Origin: Hymenobacter psychrophilus
GTDB taxonomy: Bacteria > Bacteroidota > Bacteroidia > Cytophagales > Hymenobacteraceae
Length of the DNA stretch: 64,000 nucleotides
Assembly: GCF_900107135.1 (NCBI RefSeq)
Contig: NZ_FNOV01000002.1
Location: 248,001-312,000, forward strand
Direction: 5' to 3'
Positions 24,996 to 32,988 of this stretch are shown here, in pieces (position 1 is the first letter of the stretch; each line of letters starts with the position of its first letter). The notes beneath the pieces are model-generated. The model saw only the letters and a program-made list of their open reading frames with translations. It was not told where the DNA came from and did no database searches. The translations under genes and the position numbers were made by a program.

Positions 24996-25994
24996 ATGAA
25001 AACCTGGCTGCTGATATTGCGCGATGCGCTGGTGTGGGGCGGGCTGGGGCTGCTGCTATGGCTGGCCACCTCGAAGGTGCCGCTGGAGTTCCAACCACAA
25101 GCCTATCGGGGCATCATGCCTTTTATGCTGCTGACGATGGCGGCCGTGTACGGCAACAACCTAGGGCTGGTGCCCTGGCTGTTTGATAAGGGCCGCTACG
25201 GCTGGTACGCGCTGGCACTGCTACTGTGGGTGCTGCTGCTGCACGCGGTCGGGCAGCTCATCTGGCCCGGAGTGTACGCCCGCAGCATTATGCAACCGGG
25301 TGCCAACAGCCTGTTTACGATGCTTATTGCCCTGGGCTTGCTGCTGATGTGGCGCACAGTGGCCCAGCGGCGGCAGCGGCTGCGCGGCCAGTTGCTGGAG
25401 CGCGAGCAGCAGCTGCGGCTGCTGGAAGCGCAGGTAAACCCGCACTTTTTGTTCAACACGCTCAACAGCCTCTACGCCCTCAGCCTCACCCAAAGCCCCC
25501 AAACCCCCGACATGCTGCTGGCTTTGGCCGGCCTGATGCGCTACCAGCTCGAAAGCACCAAGCACGCCCAGGTGCCGCTAGCCGACGAGCTGGACTACCT
25601 GCGCGATTACGTCCGCTTGCAGGAGCTACGGCTAGGGGCGCGCTGCCCGGTTACGCTTACACTACCCGAAAATGAGGAGGTGGACGGCCTTATGGTGCCG
25701 CCGCTGCTATTTCTGGCCCTGGTCGAAAACGCGTTTACCTACGGCACCCGCCGGGCCGTGGGCAGCTTCGTGAAAATAGTGGTGGGCCTGATAGGAGGCC
25801 ATAAGGCTATGGCCTTGGTTACCCTTAATGCCCTGCCCCCGCCCAGCGACCAGCAAGGCGGCACCGGTACCGGCCTGGCCAACACCCGCCAGCGCCTGGA
25901 GCTGCTTTATCCCGGCCGCCATATCCTGGAGGCCGGTCCCGACCCCGACAACCCCAGTCAGTTTCGCGCTATGCTTTCCCTCAAATTACTATGA
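24996..25994 (+). CDS. LytS/YehU-type sensor histidine kinase
   Basis: Protein of 332 residues. Four membrane helices occupy about residues 1-118, a short coiled linker follows (QRRQRLRGQLLEREQQLRLLEAQ), then the His_kinase domain with the phosphoacceptor motif QVNPHFLFNTLNSLYAL near residue 150. The degenerate ATPase has VPPLLFLALVENAF and the G-box GTGTGLANTRQRLELLY. There is no large extracellular sensor domain. Its stop overlaps the regulator start (ATGA), a typical coupled LytS-LytTR pair. Confidence 0.93.
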   Translation: MKTWLLILRDALVWGGLGLLLWLATSKVPLEFQPQAYRGIMPFMLLTMAAVYGNNLGLVPWLFDKGRYGWYALALLLWVLLLHAVGQLIWPGVYARSIMQPGANSLFTMLIALGLLLMWRTVAQRRQRLRGQLLEREQQLRLLEAQVNPHFLFNTLNSLYALSLTQSPQTPDMLLALAGLMRYQLESTKHAQVPLADELDYLRDYVRLQELRLGARCPVTLTLPENEEVDGLMVPPLLFLALVENAFTYGTRRAVGSFVKIVVGLIGGHKAMALVTLNALPPPSDQQGGTGTGLANTRQRLELLYPGRHILEAGPDPDNPSQFRAMLSLKLL

Positions 25995-26734
25995 ATACGC
26001 CGCCGCTGAACGTACTGATTGTGGACGATGAGCCGCTGGCCCACGAGGTGCTGCGGACCTACGTGGAGCGCGTGGCCCACCTGCGCGTGGCCGGCCATTG
26101 CTACACGGCTGCCGAGGCCCTGTCGTTTCTGCATAATCAGCCCGTCGATGTGGTGCTGCTCGATATTCAGATGCCTGAAATGAGCGGTCTGGAGCTGCTG
26201 GCGGCCCTGCCCCACCCGCCCCACATCATCCTCACCACCGCCCACGCCGAGTTTGCGCTGCAAGGCTATGAGTTTGGCGTGGTCGACTACCTGCTCAAGC
26301 CCGTGCCGTTTCCGCGGTTTCTGAAGGCCGTGGGCCGGCTGCCCACTGCTCCTGCCACCCCGGCGGCCATTGCGGTGGTGGCTCCGGCCGCACCGGCACC
26401 GCCCGCTACGCCGGCCGCCCTGCTGCTGCGCGACGGAGCCAGCACCCACCGCGTGCCGCTGGCCGATATTCTGTGGCTCGAAGCCTACGGCAACTACGTG
26501 AAGGTGCACACCGCCGCCGGCCGCCTCGTGGTAACCGATACGCTACGCCGGCTGCTGGCCGAGCAGCTGCCCGCTCCGACCTTTCTGCGGGTGCATAAGT
26601 CGTATGTGGTGCCGCTGCAGCAGGTGGAGCGCCTGGCAGGCAGCCAGCTGACGCTGCGCAACGGCCAGGTGCTGCCGCTGGGAGCCGCTTTCCGCCAGGA
26701 CTTCCTGCGCCACTGGCCGGGAACTGTGGGCTGA
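25991..26734 (+). CDS. LytTR family response regulator
   Basis: Protein of 247 residues. The receiver domain has NVLIVDDEPLAHEVL (acidic pocket), VVLLDIQMPEMSG (phospho-Asp) and DYLLKPVPFPRFLKA (conserved Lys). An Ala/Pro-rich linker leads to the LytTR DNA-binding domain from about residue 145 (DILWLEAYGNYVKVHT, FLRVHKSYVVPLQQVE). It is coupled to the kinase upstream. The operon's own promoter or membrane-stress genes are possible targets, but none can be named. Confidence 0.94.
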   Translation: MNTPPLNVLIVDDEPLAHEVLRTYVERVAHLRVAGHCYTAAEALSFLHNQPVDVVLLDIQMPEMSGLELLAALPHPPHIILTTAHAEFALQGYEFGVVDYLLKPVPFPRFLKAVGRLPTAPATPAAIAVVAPAAPAPPATPAALLLRDGASTHRVPLADILWLEAYGNYVKVHTAAGRLVVTDTLRRLLAEQLPAPTFLRVHKSYVVPLQQVERLAGSQLTLRNGQVLPLGAAFRQDFLRHWPGTVG

Positions 26735-26838
26735 GTCAGGTGGTTATTTTTAGAGCGGCAGTTTGGCCGGCGGCCCATTTTGGCCGTGCATTTTAGCCCA
26801 AACCTGCTTAGCTTGCACCTTCATTACTTTGCTTGAAT

Positions 26839-27858
26839 ATGGCCCTGTTTGACTTTCTAAAAAAGAAGCCCGAAGATAACGCTTCGGCCCCTGCAACCCC
26901 TACTACGGCCGCCGAATCGGGGGTCGAGCCGACTGCGCCAGCTGCCCCGGCGGCCCCAACTGAGCCAGCCGGCCCGCGCTACAAAGGCTCCAACTACCAG
27001 ATGCCCGCCCCGGAGGCCCCGGCCCCCATGCCGATGATTCCGCCGGCCCCGCCCATTGCCATGCCTAGCATGATGGGTGGCCCGGACGAAAGCCAGATGG
27101 ACGCCCAGGCCGCGCACGCCGCTTTCCAACCCACCAACATTCTGGAGCAGCTGCTGATGCAGGCCTCCTACGACCCGCAGTTTCGTTCGCCTTTCTACCA
27201 AGCGCTGCTCGGCGAAGAGCTGGCAGTGGTGCTGGCCGCCAAAGAGGGCCAGGAGCCCGGCGAAGTTACACCTACCGAGGGCATGGAAATTCAGTTGCAG
27301 GCCCTGCACGACGGCAAAATAGCCATCTTCTCCTCCGTAGAGCGCATTTTCGACAACGGCGCCGTACCCGAGGGCAGCGTTACCTACATGCGCCTGCGGG
27401 GGCACGACTTCTTTAGCATGGTGCAGGATGCCGACTGCGCCATCAACCCTTTCTCGGCGGTAGGTAAGCTGATGCCGGCCGACGAAATTAAAGCCCTGAT
27501 GGCCGGCCAGCTCTTCGATGCCGGTCCACCCCAGGATGTGCAGGTAACCCTGCACCAGCCCGAGCCCGAGCCAACGGCCCTGCTCGACGGCCTGCGCGCG
27601 TACAGCGCCGCCCAGCCCAGCATTCGTGCCGTGTACCTGGCCGAAATGCGCATGCAGAACGTGCCTGAACAGTCGCGCCTGCTCGTGGCCTTCGATACCG
27701 AAGAGACTGACCCGGCCTTCCTGCAGGAACTGGGCCCCATCATTCAGGGTAATATCGCCGAGGCTCAGTTCGTCGACCTCATGCTGATTGACCCCACCTC
27801 CGAAGAGCCGCTGGTTCAGTACCTGCTCACTACGGAGCCGGTGTACGCCCGGGCTTAG
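26839..27858 (+). CDS. SseB family protein with Pro/Ala-rich N-terminus
   Basis: The ATG at 26839 gives 339 residues. Residues 1-90 are low-complexity Pro/Ala/Met sequence after a short ALFDFLKKK start. From about residue 95 comes an SseB N-terminal domain (FQPTNILEQLLMQASYDPQF, IQLQALHDGKIAIFSSVERIF, INPFSAVGKLMPADEI), then an SseB C-terminal-like domain (AQPSIRAVYLAEMRM). SseB relatives are linked to serine sensitivity or used as type VII/III associated proteins, and the precise role is unknown. The stop codon TAG falls in the first unit of a GCTTAGA heptamer array. Confidence 0.82.
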   Translation: MALFDFLKKKPEDNASAPATPTTAAESGVEPTAPAAPAAPTEPAGPRYKGSNYQMPAPEAPAPMPMIPPAPPIAMPSMMGGPDESQMDAQAAHAAFQPTNILEQLLMQASYDPQFRSPFYQALLGEELAVVLAAKEGQEPGEVTPTEGMEIQLQALHDGKIAIFSSVERIFDNGAVPEGSVTYMRLRGHDFFSMVQDADCAINPFSAVGKLMPADEIKALMAGQLFDAGPPQDVQVTLHQPEPEPTALLDGLRAYSAAQPSIRAVYLAEMRMQNVPEQSRLLVAFDTEETDPAFLQELGPIIQGNIAEAQFVDLMLIDPTSEEPLVQYLLTTEPVYARA

Positions 27859-27894
27859 AGCTTAGAGCTTAGAGCTTAGAGCTTAGAGCTTAGA
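27853..27894. repeat. Heptamer array, 6 x GCTTAGA
   Basis: Six exact 7-bp units. The first unit encodes the last alanine codon and the TAG stop of the SseB-like gene. A short palindrome-type terminator follows directly. Confidence 0.97.
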
Positions 27895-27897
27895 AGA

Positions 27898-27931
27898 GAA
27901 CGTCATTCCGAGCGGAGTGGCGTTCTTTTTT
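27898..27931 (+). terminator. Terminator derived from the GTCATTCCGAGC palindrome family
   Basis: GAACG-TC-ATTCCG-AG-CGGAGT-GG-CGTTC forms a hairpin followed by seven T residues. It looks like a miniature version of the long palindromes at 19637 and 31103 and sits between convergent genes. Confidence 0.75.
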
Positions 27932-28461
27932 TATTCCGTTTTTCCATTCTCCGCCTGAACCTTTGCCCTGGACCTCATAACCCGGGCCAGCAGCGGGCGC
28001 AGCACGAAGTAGACTACCGGCCCCAGCACCAGAGACGCACCGGCCCAAAGCAGCAGCGCGCCCAGCAGGGCCTGCCAGAGCAGCTGCAGCGCCGCCAGCA
28101 AGTCGTGGCCGAACAGATAGCGGAGCTTTTCCAGCGTGAGCTCGGGGGCCTGGTCGCTCCAGAGCAGGGCGCCCTGCCGCAGCAGCGGGATGATGAGCAG
28201 CAGCTGCACCGGGCTCCAGAGGTGGGCGACAAGCAGCGTGGCGGCCACATTCAGGCGCAGGCGCAGCGCCGCAAAAGAAGCCGTGAGCGTTGTAAGGCCC
28301 AGCACCGGGATAACGCCGCAGGCCGAGCCCAGCACCACCGTGAGGGCCAGTTGGTGCGGCGTGAGGCCCTGACGCAGCAGCCCCAGCAGCGGGTCGGTGA
28401 GCCGGCGCTGCCACCATCTACGGATCGGCGTAGGCACAGGTGAAGGCGAGGAATCGGACAC
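27931..28461 (-). CDS. DUF2062 membrane protein
   Basis: Protein of 176 residues beginning at GTG 28461 (no usable ATG upstream). LGLLRQGLTPHQLALTVVLGSACGVIPVLGLTTL is the DUF2062 signature, followed by WSPVQLLLIIPLLRQGALLW. About four membrane helices. Family members are often near glycosyltransferases, and here the neighbour upstream on the same strand is a polytopic GT-like protein. The function is unknown. TATCTTTT at 28481-28488 may be its -7 box. Confidence 0.85.
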   Translation of the reverse strand: MSDSSPSPVPTPIRRWWQRRLTDPLLGLLRQGLTPHQLALTVVLGSACGVIPVLGLTTLTASFAALRLRLNVAATLLVAHLWSPVQLLLIIPLLRQGALLWSDQAPELTLEKLRYLFGHDLLAALQLLWQALLGALLLWAGASLVLGPVVYFVLRPLLARVMRSRAKVQAENGKTE

Positions 28462-28503
28462 GGCAATCAGCTATAAAACGAAAAGATAACGCGCCGCCGC
28501 CGC

Positions 28504-29916
28504 TTACTCGGGGGCGCCTTCGGGCAGCACCGGTACTTCCAGGCTGGCGCGGGTGCTGGCCGACAGCGTGACGCAGCTCAGCATAAATACGGCAAAGCCC
28601 ACGAGCAGCGGCAGCCGCCAGGCCGGAACCACCACTTGGGGCCAGCGGGCCGGATGCGGCAGTCCGAAGCATACCAATCCGTAGATAAGCACGTGCAGCG
28701 AGATAAAGAAGCGGCACTCCACCACCAGCGGCACCGAAGCCAGGGTGGGCAGCACCAGCGCCGCCACCAGCAGCCAGTGAGCGGGCCGCAGCAGCGGGGC
28801 CCGGCGCACCGCTAGCAGCAGCGCCCCAAAAAACACCGCATAGTGCAGCAGCGCCAGCCCGCTGTTGGGCGAGTACACCCGCGTCAGGTAGGGGCTCGAA
28901 TACAGCACATCGAGGCCGTTGAACAGGTGTCGGCAGAACAGGGCCGTCATGTCGAGCGGGTGCTCGGCCACCAGCCGAGCGTAGTTGGCCAAGCTGGTGA
29001 CCTGCGAGGAGGCACGGTTGGCCAGCACGAGGCGGCCGGCATTATCGAAGTAGAAAACCTGCGCTTTGGGGTAGGCGCCCCCGATGTTGGTTTCGTACTT
29101 CTGCACGCCCAGGCCCTCATTAAGATGCCACAGGTATAGGTTATCCTCGCCGGCTACCGCGTACTGCCCGCTTTTATCGGTATTGAGCACGAAGGGGCTG
29201 GCCGAATCGAAATTGTGCAGGTTGAGGGCCAGCTGCGGGGCCATTACCAGCAGCGCCCCCACCACCAGGGCAGCCCAGCCGGCCAGTTGCCGGCCGCGGG
29301 CCGCGGGCTGCGGCCGCAGGAGCCGAAACAGCAGCACGCAGGGCACGGCCAGCATATAAATCGGCCGGATATAGATGGTACCGATCAGCAGAAAACCGCC
29401 CAGCAGTAGCGCCGCCGGATGCCGGGCGCGCAGCACGAGCCCCGTTCCGCCCAGCAGAAACAGCAGGGCCGGGAAGTCGGAGAGCAGGAAGTTGAAATGG
29501 TCGCGCCAGAACAGGAAGCCCAGCGCAATAAACACCAGCCGCCGCCCCAGCAACACGGGTTGCCGGGTAAGGGCCTGCCAGCAGCGCGGCCCCACCACGC
29601 CAAACAGCAGCGCCGCCAACACGGCACCCTCGGTTTTCACCAGGCCCATCTGGTAGCCGGGCAGCCAGCTGCGCTCCAGGGCCGTGAGGGGGTAGTTGAG
29701 CAGCGGGTACAGGTAGCCGCGCATCTGCGAGGTCATGTTGAAGAGCGAGAACTTACCGTCCTGCTCCATATCGTGGGCAAAGCGCCAGTACAGCTCCGAA
29801 TCGTAGTAGAGCGCGTGGAACTTGGAAAACGCCAGGTGAATGCCGAATAGCAGCAGCGCCGCCAGAAAAGCCCACCAATCGGGATGTTTGCTTGCCGCCT
29901 GCCACGCCTTGCGCAT
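28504..29916 (-). CDS. Polytopic membrane protein, GT39/PMT-like
   Basis: The ATG at 29916 gives 470 residues with about 11 membrane helices. The first loop has FHALYYDSELYWRFAHDMEQDG, an acidic pattern (D-x-E) like the first catalytic loop of GT-C glycosyltransferases. A later lumenal segment (FVLNTDKSGQYAVAGEDNLYLWHLNEGLG) is soluble. A glycosyltransferase acting on lipid-linked sugars is the best guess; a protein with unknown transport role is the alternative. It is transcribed from the TATCTTTG box at 29998-30005 and is divergent from yihY. Confidence 0.72.
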   Translation of the reverse strand: MRKAWQAASKHPDWWAFLAALLLFGIHLAFSKFHALYYDSELYWRFAHDMEQDGKFSLFNMTSQMRGYLYPLLNYPLTALERSWLPGYQMGLVKTEGAVLAALLFGVVGPRCWQALTRQPVLLGRRLVFIALGFLFWRDHFNFLLSDFPALLFLLGGTGLVLRARHPAALLLGGFLLIGTIYIRPIYMLAVPCVLLFRLLRPQPAARGRQLAGWAALVVGALLVMAPQLALNLHNFDSASPFVLNTDKSGQYAVAGEDNLYLWHLNEGLGVQKYETNIGGAYPKAQVFYFDNAGRLVLANRASSQVTSLANYARLVAEHPLDMTALFCRHLFNGLDVLYSSPYLTRVYSPNSGLALLHYAVFFGALLLAVRRAPLLRPAHWLLVAALVLPTLASVPLVVECRFFISLHVLIYGLVCFGLPHPARWPQVVVPAWRLPLLVGFAVFMLSCVTLSASTRASLEVPVLPEGAPE

Positions 29917-29997
29917 ATGCTTATTTGTCACTGTTGCGGAGCCAATCGGCTCACCGGATATAAAGTCTGATTTAGCCGGAGTTTCAGGCCCGGCCGG

Positions 29998-30005
29998 CAA
30001 AGATA
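29998..30005 (-). promoter_or_regulatory. -7 box TATCTTTG for the GT-like gene
   Basis: Exact TAnnTTTG match on the reverse strand, about 80 bp upstream of the ATG at 29916. Confidence 0.55.
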
Positions 30006-30118
30006 GTCGCCCAACTTGCCCAGCCGCACGAAATTCCCCATTTATAGCTCGGCCGGCGCGTATCTTCGCGCTGCACTCCCGCCGGCCGGATTCCTTTCTG
30101 CCTCCGGTGCCTATCCTG

Positions 30119-31069
30119 ATGACCCACCTTGCTTCGCCGCAACCGGCCCGCCAGCCCTTTTCCGTGTTTGTGCTGCTGCTGCGCCGGGCGGCCCGCGAAT
30201 TTGGCAACCACGACCCACTGCGGCTGGGGGCGGCCACGGCCTTTTTCGCCACTTTCGCCCTGCCGCCCATCGTCATCATCCTCATTCAGGGGCTGGGCTA
30301 CCTGTACTCGGCCTCGCAGGTGCGGGTGCTGCTGCTCACCAAACTCTCGCACCTGCTGGGCGCCTCGGCGGCCGGGCTCGTCGAGCAGATTCTGCGCAAC
30401 GTGACCGACGTGCAGCGCAGCCGGCTGGTTACGTGGCTGGGCTTCGCGTTTCTACTCTTCATTGCCACTACCCTGTTCGGCGTTATTCAGCACTCACTCA
30501 ACCAGATATGGCAGGTACGGGTGCGCCGCAGCACCGGCCAGCTGCGTACCGTGCTCAAAGAAAGGAGCCGTTCACTGGGGTTGCTGCTGGCCACGGGGTT
30601 GCTCTCGATCCTGGCCTTTCTGTCGGACGCGGCCCTGGGCTTTGTGGCCCACTACGCCGACTACTTCGATGCCAACTTCAGCAATTTCGTGCTGGAGTTG
30701 GGCAACCGGCTGTTTTCCTGGCTGATTCTGGTGGGCTGGTGCGGGGTAACGTTTCGTAACCTGAGTTCGGCCAAAGTACCGCGCAAGGCCGTCTGGCGCG
30801 GGGCCCTGCTCACGGGCAGCCTCATCAGCCTGGGCGAAAGCGTCCTGGGGCTGCTGCTGGTGCCGCGCAACCTGGGCCCCATCTACGGGCCGGCCTCCAG
30901 CATTGTGCTCGTGCTGCTGTTCGTGTTCTATTCGGCCATGATTTTCTACTTCGGCGCCTGCTTCACCAAGGCCTACGCCCAGCACGCGGGCCTCGATATC
31001 CGCCCCAAAAAATCGGCCGTCCGCTACAAACTGGTCGATGTGCTGGAGGAAGAGGTGGTTAGTGGTTAG
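30119..31069 (+). CDS. YihY/BrkB-like membrane protein
   Basis: The ATG at 30119 gives 316 residues. Six membrane helices and the family segments LRLGAATAFFATFALPPIVIILIQG, FAFLLFIATTLFGVIQHSLNQIW and LGPIYGPASSIVLVLLFVFYSAMIFYFGACF identify the YihY/BrkB family (once taken for RNase BN). The function is unproven. The last residues EEEVVSG and the stop are read from a TTAGTGG heptamer array, so the C-terminus may differ between strains. TATCTTCG at 30061-30068 is a possible promoter box. Confidence 0.87.
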   Translation: MTHLASPQPARQPFSVFVLLLRRAAREFGNHDPLRLGAATAFFATFALPPIVIILIQGLGYLYSASQVRVLLLTKLSHLLGASAAGLVEQILRNVTDVQRSRLVTWLGFAFLLFIATTLFGVIQHSLNQIWQVRVRRSTGQLRTVLKERSRSLGLLLATGLLSILAFLSDAALGFVAHYADYFDANFSNFVLELGNRLFSWLILVGWCGVTFRNLSSAKVPRKAVWRGALLTGSLISLGESVLGLLLVPRNLGPIYGPASSIVLVLLFVFYSAMIFYFGACFTKAYAQHAGLDIRPKKSAVRYKLVDVLEEEVVSG

Positions 31070-31100
31070 TGGTTAGTGGTTAGTGGTTAGTGGTTAGTGG
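31059..31100. repeat. Heptamer array, 6 x TTAGTGG
   Basis: Six exact units. The array begins inside the yihY coding sequence and provides its stop codon. AAGGAACGTCATTCTGAGCG follows, giving the same composite as at 23097-23247. Confidence 0.97.
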
Positions 31101-31102
31101 AA

Positions 31103-31227
31103 GGAACGTCATTCTGAGCGAAGGCGCAGCCGGAGTTGAAGAATCTCTACTGCTTCGTTGTAACAATTCAGACGAAGCGGTAGAGATTCTTCGACTCCGG
31201 CTGCGCCTTCGCTCAGAATGACGTTCC
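31103..31227. repeat. Intergenic palindrome, 56-bp arms with two mismatches
   Basis: Arms 31103-31158 and 31172-31227 enclose a 13-nt loop. Same family as 19637 and 23138, with the inserted CGCAGCCGGAGTTGAAGAAT segment resembling the 23-kb copy. It lies between two co-directional genes, unlike most other copies. Confidence 0.93.
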
Positions 31228-31271
31228 CTATAACTTCTAACCTCTAGCCCCTCTGCCCTCTCGCAAAGCCG

Positions 31272-31279
31272 TACCTTTG
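31272..31279 (+). promoter_or_regulatory. -7 box TACCTTTG for the DEAD-box gene
   Basis: Exact TAnnTTTG match 18 bp before the ATG at 31298. It rules out an in-frame TTG start at 31277, which lies inside the box. Confidence 0.65.
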
Positions 31280-31297
31280 CTGATTGAATCTCTGATT

Positions 31298-32728
31298 ATG
31301 ACCCCGACCGAACCGACTACCCCCGTCACCTCGCCCGCCGCCGCCGCCGCTACTTTTGCCGACCTGGGCCTGGCGCCCGAGCTGCTGCAAGCCCTGGAAG
31401 AACTCCAGTTCCAGACCCCTACGCCTGTGCAGGAGCAGGTAGTGCCCATGGCCCTGGCCGGGCAAGACGTGGCCGGGCAGGCGCCCACCGGCTCGGGCAA
31501 AACGGCCGCCTACGGCCTGTCGGTGCTGCAATTGCTCGATTTAAAGCAGGATGCCGTGCAGGTGATTGTGCTGGTGCCGGCCCGCGAGCTGGCCCTGCAG
31601 GTGCGCGACGCGCTCAAGAAACTGGGCAAGTACCTGCCCAACCTGCGGGTGGCGGCCTTCTACGGCGGCCACGCATTCCGCGAAGAAACGGCCTCACTCA
31701 CTCAGGCCCCGCACATTGTGGTGGCCACGCCCGGCCGTCTGCTCGACCACTTCGAGCGGCGCACCATTATTCCGAACCAGCTCAAAACGCTGATTCTCGA
31801 CGAAGCCGACAAGCTGCTGGAGCTGGGTTTTCAGGATGAGCTGGTAGAAATCATCAAGCGCCTGCCCCGCCGCCGCCAGACCCTGCTGTTCTCGGCCACG
31901 ATGTCGGACAAGGTGCTGGATTTGATTCGCAAGAACCTGACCCGGCCGCGCGTGGTAAACGCCGGCCAGGACACCGACGAGCTGCCCGAAAACCTGACGC
32001 TACTCGGCCATGTAGGCCCCATCGAGCAGAAGCCCGCCGCCCTGCTGCACCTGCTCAACCTACCCGAAACCGGCCGCGCCCTCATTTTCTGCAACACCCG
32101 CGACCGGTGCATGGAGCTGACCCGCTTTCTGGTGGGCCGCGGCGTGGCGGCCGAAGTGCTGCACGGCAAAATGCCCCAGCCCGAGCGCGACAAAGCCCTG
32201 CTCAAGCTGCGCAACGGCTCCAGCCAGGTGCTGGTAGCCACCGACGTAGCCGCCCGCGGTATCGACGTAACCCAGCTCGATACGGTGGTGCAGTACGACG
32301 CCCCCGATAAAGCCGACGGCTTCCAGCACCGGGCCGGCCGCACGGCCCGGGCCGGCGCGGCTGGTACGGCCCACCTGCTGGCCACCGAGAAGGAAAAGAA
32401 CCATGTGAGCAAGTGGCCGGTGGCCGAGGGCATCGAATGGAAGCCGCTGCACGCACCCAAGCTGCCGCCGGCCGCCCCCAAGGCCCCGCGCCCCGAAAAC
32501 ATAACCCTGCACGTATCGGCCGGCAAGAAGGATAAAGTAAGCGCCCACGACTTAGTAGGTGCCTTCGTGAACGTGGGCGGCGTGGCCCGCGACGAGGTAG
32601 GCCACATCGAAGTATTCGACTACTATAGCTACGTGGCCGTGCCCCGCGAGCAGGCCCAGCTGGTGGCCGAGCGCCTGGCCGGCACCAAGGTAAAGGGCCG
32701 CAAGGTGCGCGTCTCGATAGTGGCTTAG
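31298..32728 (+). CDS. DEAD-box RNA helicase with DbpA-type RNA-binding domain
   Basis: The ATG at 31298 gives 476 residues. Motifs in order: Q motif (FQTPTPVQEQ), Walker A APTGSGKT near residue 64, PAREL, ATPGRLLD, DEAD near 168, FSATMS, the ARGIDV region and HRAGRTARAG. The last about 75 residues (ITLHVSAGKKDKVSAHDLVGAFVNVGG ... GHIEVFDYYSYVAV) match the DbpA RNA-recognition domain, which targets 23S rRNA in E. coli. A role in large-subunit assembly is inferred. The short leader suggests a strong simple promoter. Confidence 0.93.
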   Translation: MTPTEPTTPVTSPAAAAATFADLGLAPELLQALEELQFQTPTPVQEQVVPMALAGQDVAGQAPTGSGKTAAYGLSVLQLLDLKQDAVQVIVLVPARELALQVRDALKKLGKYLPNLRVAAFYGGHAFREETASLTQAPHIVVATPGRLLDHFERRTIIPNQLKTLILDEADKLLELGFQDELVEIIKRLPRRRQTLLFSATMSDKVLDLIRKNLTRPRVVNAGQDTDELPENLTLLGHVGPIEQKPAALLHLLNLPETGRALIFCNTRDRCMELTRFLVGRGVAAEVLHGKMPQPERDKALLKLRNGSSQVLVATDVAARGIDVTQLDTVVQYDAPDKADGFQHRAGRTARAGAAGTAHLLATEKEKNHVSKWPVAEGIEWKPLHAPKLPPAAPKAPRPENITLHVSAGKKDKVSAHDLVGAFVNVGGVARDEVGHIEVFDYYSYVAVPREQAQLVAERLAGTKVKGRKVRVSIVA

Positions 32729-32762
32729 CGCCGGTCGGCGCCGCTGCTTTCCACTCGTTTTT

Positions 32763-32803
32763 TTCGCCCGCGCAATTCCCTTTTGGGCCGTTGCGCGGGC
32801 GAA
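32763..32803 (+). terminator. Terminator hairpin after the DEAD-box gene
   Basis: TTCGCCCGCGCAA and TTGCGCGGGCGAA form a 13-bp perfect stem with a 15-nt loop, followed by GTCGTTTTGG. Located 35 bp after the stop. Confidence 0.72.
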
Positions 32804-32988
32804 GTCGTTTTGGGGTAACTGGGTTGCTACCGAACGCCGGAGCAATGCTCTATTTGCCAACAGTAGTTCTGCAGCATGCTACATAGGCGCATGTAGCTGG
32901 TATTCGCCCGGAACCTGCTACTTTGCTAAGCGGAGCCGTGCGTACGGTTCTGCCACTGAATCGCCCACCTTTCCCGCCGTTGCTGCTT

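Noticed and set aside
20761-31100. Tandem arrays considered as CRISPR-like.
   Set aside because: Units are 7 bp without spacers, and no cas gene is present.
31277-31297. TTG at 31277 as the start of the DEAD-box helicase.
   Set aside because: It lies inside the predicted -7 box; the ATG at 31298 is better placed.
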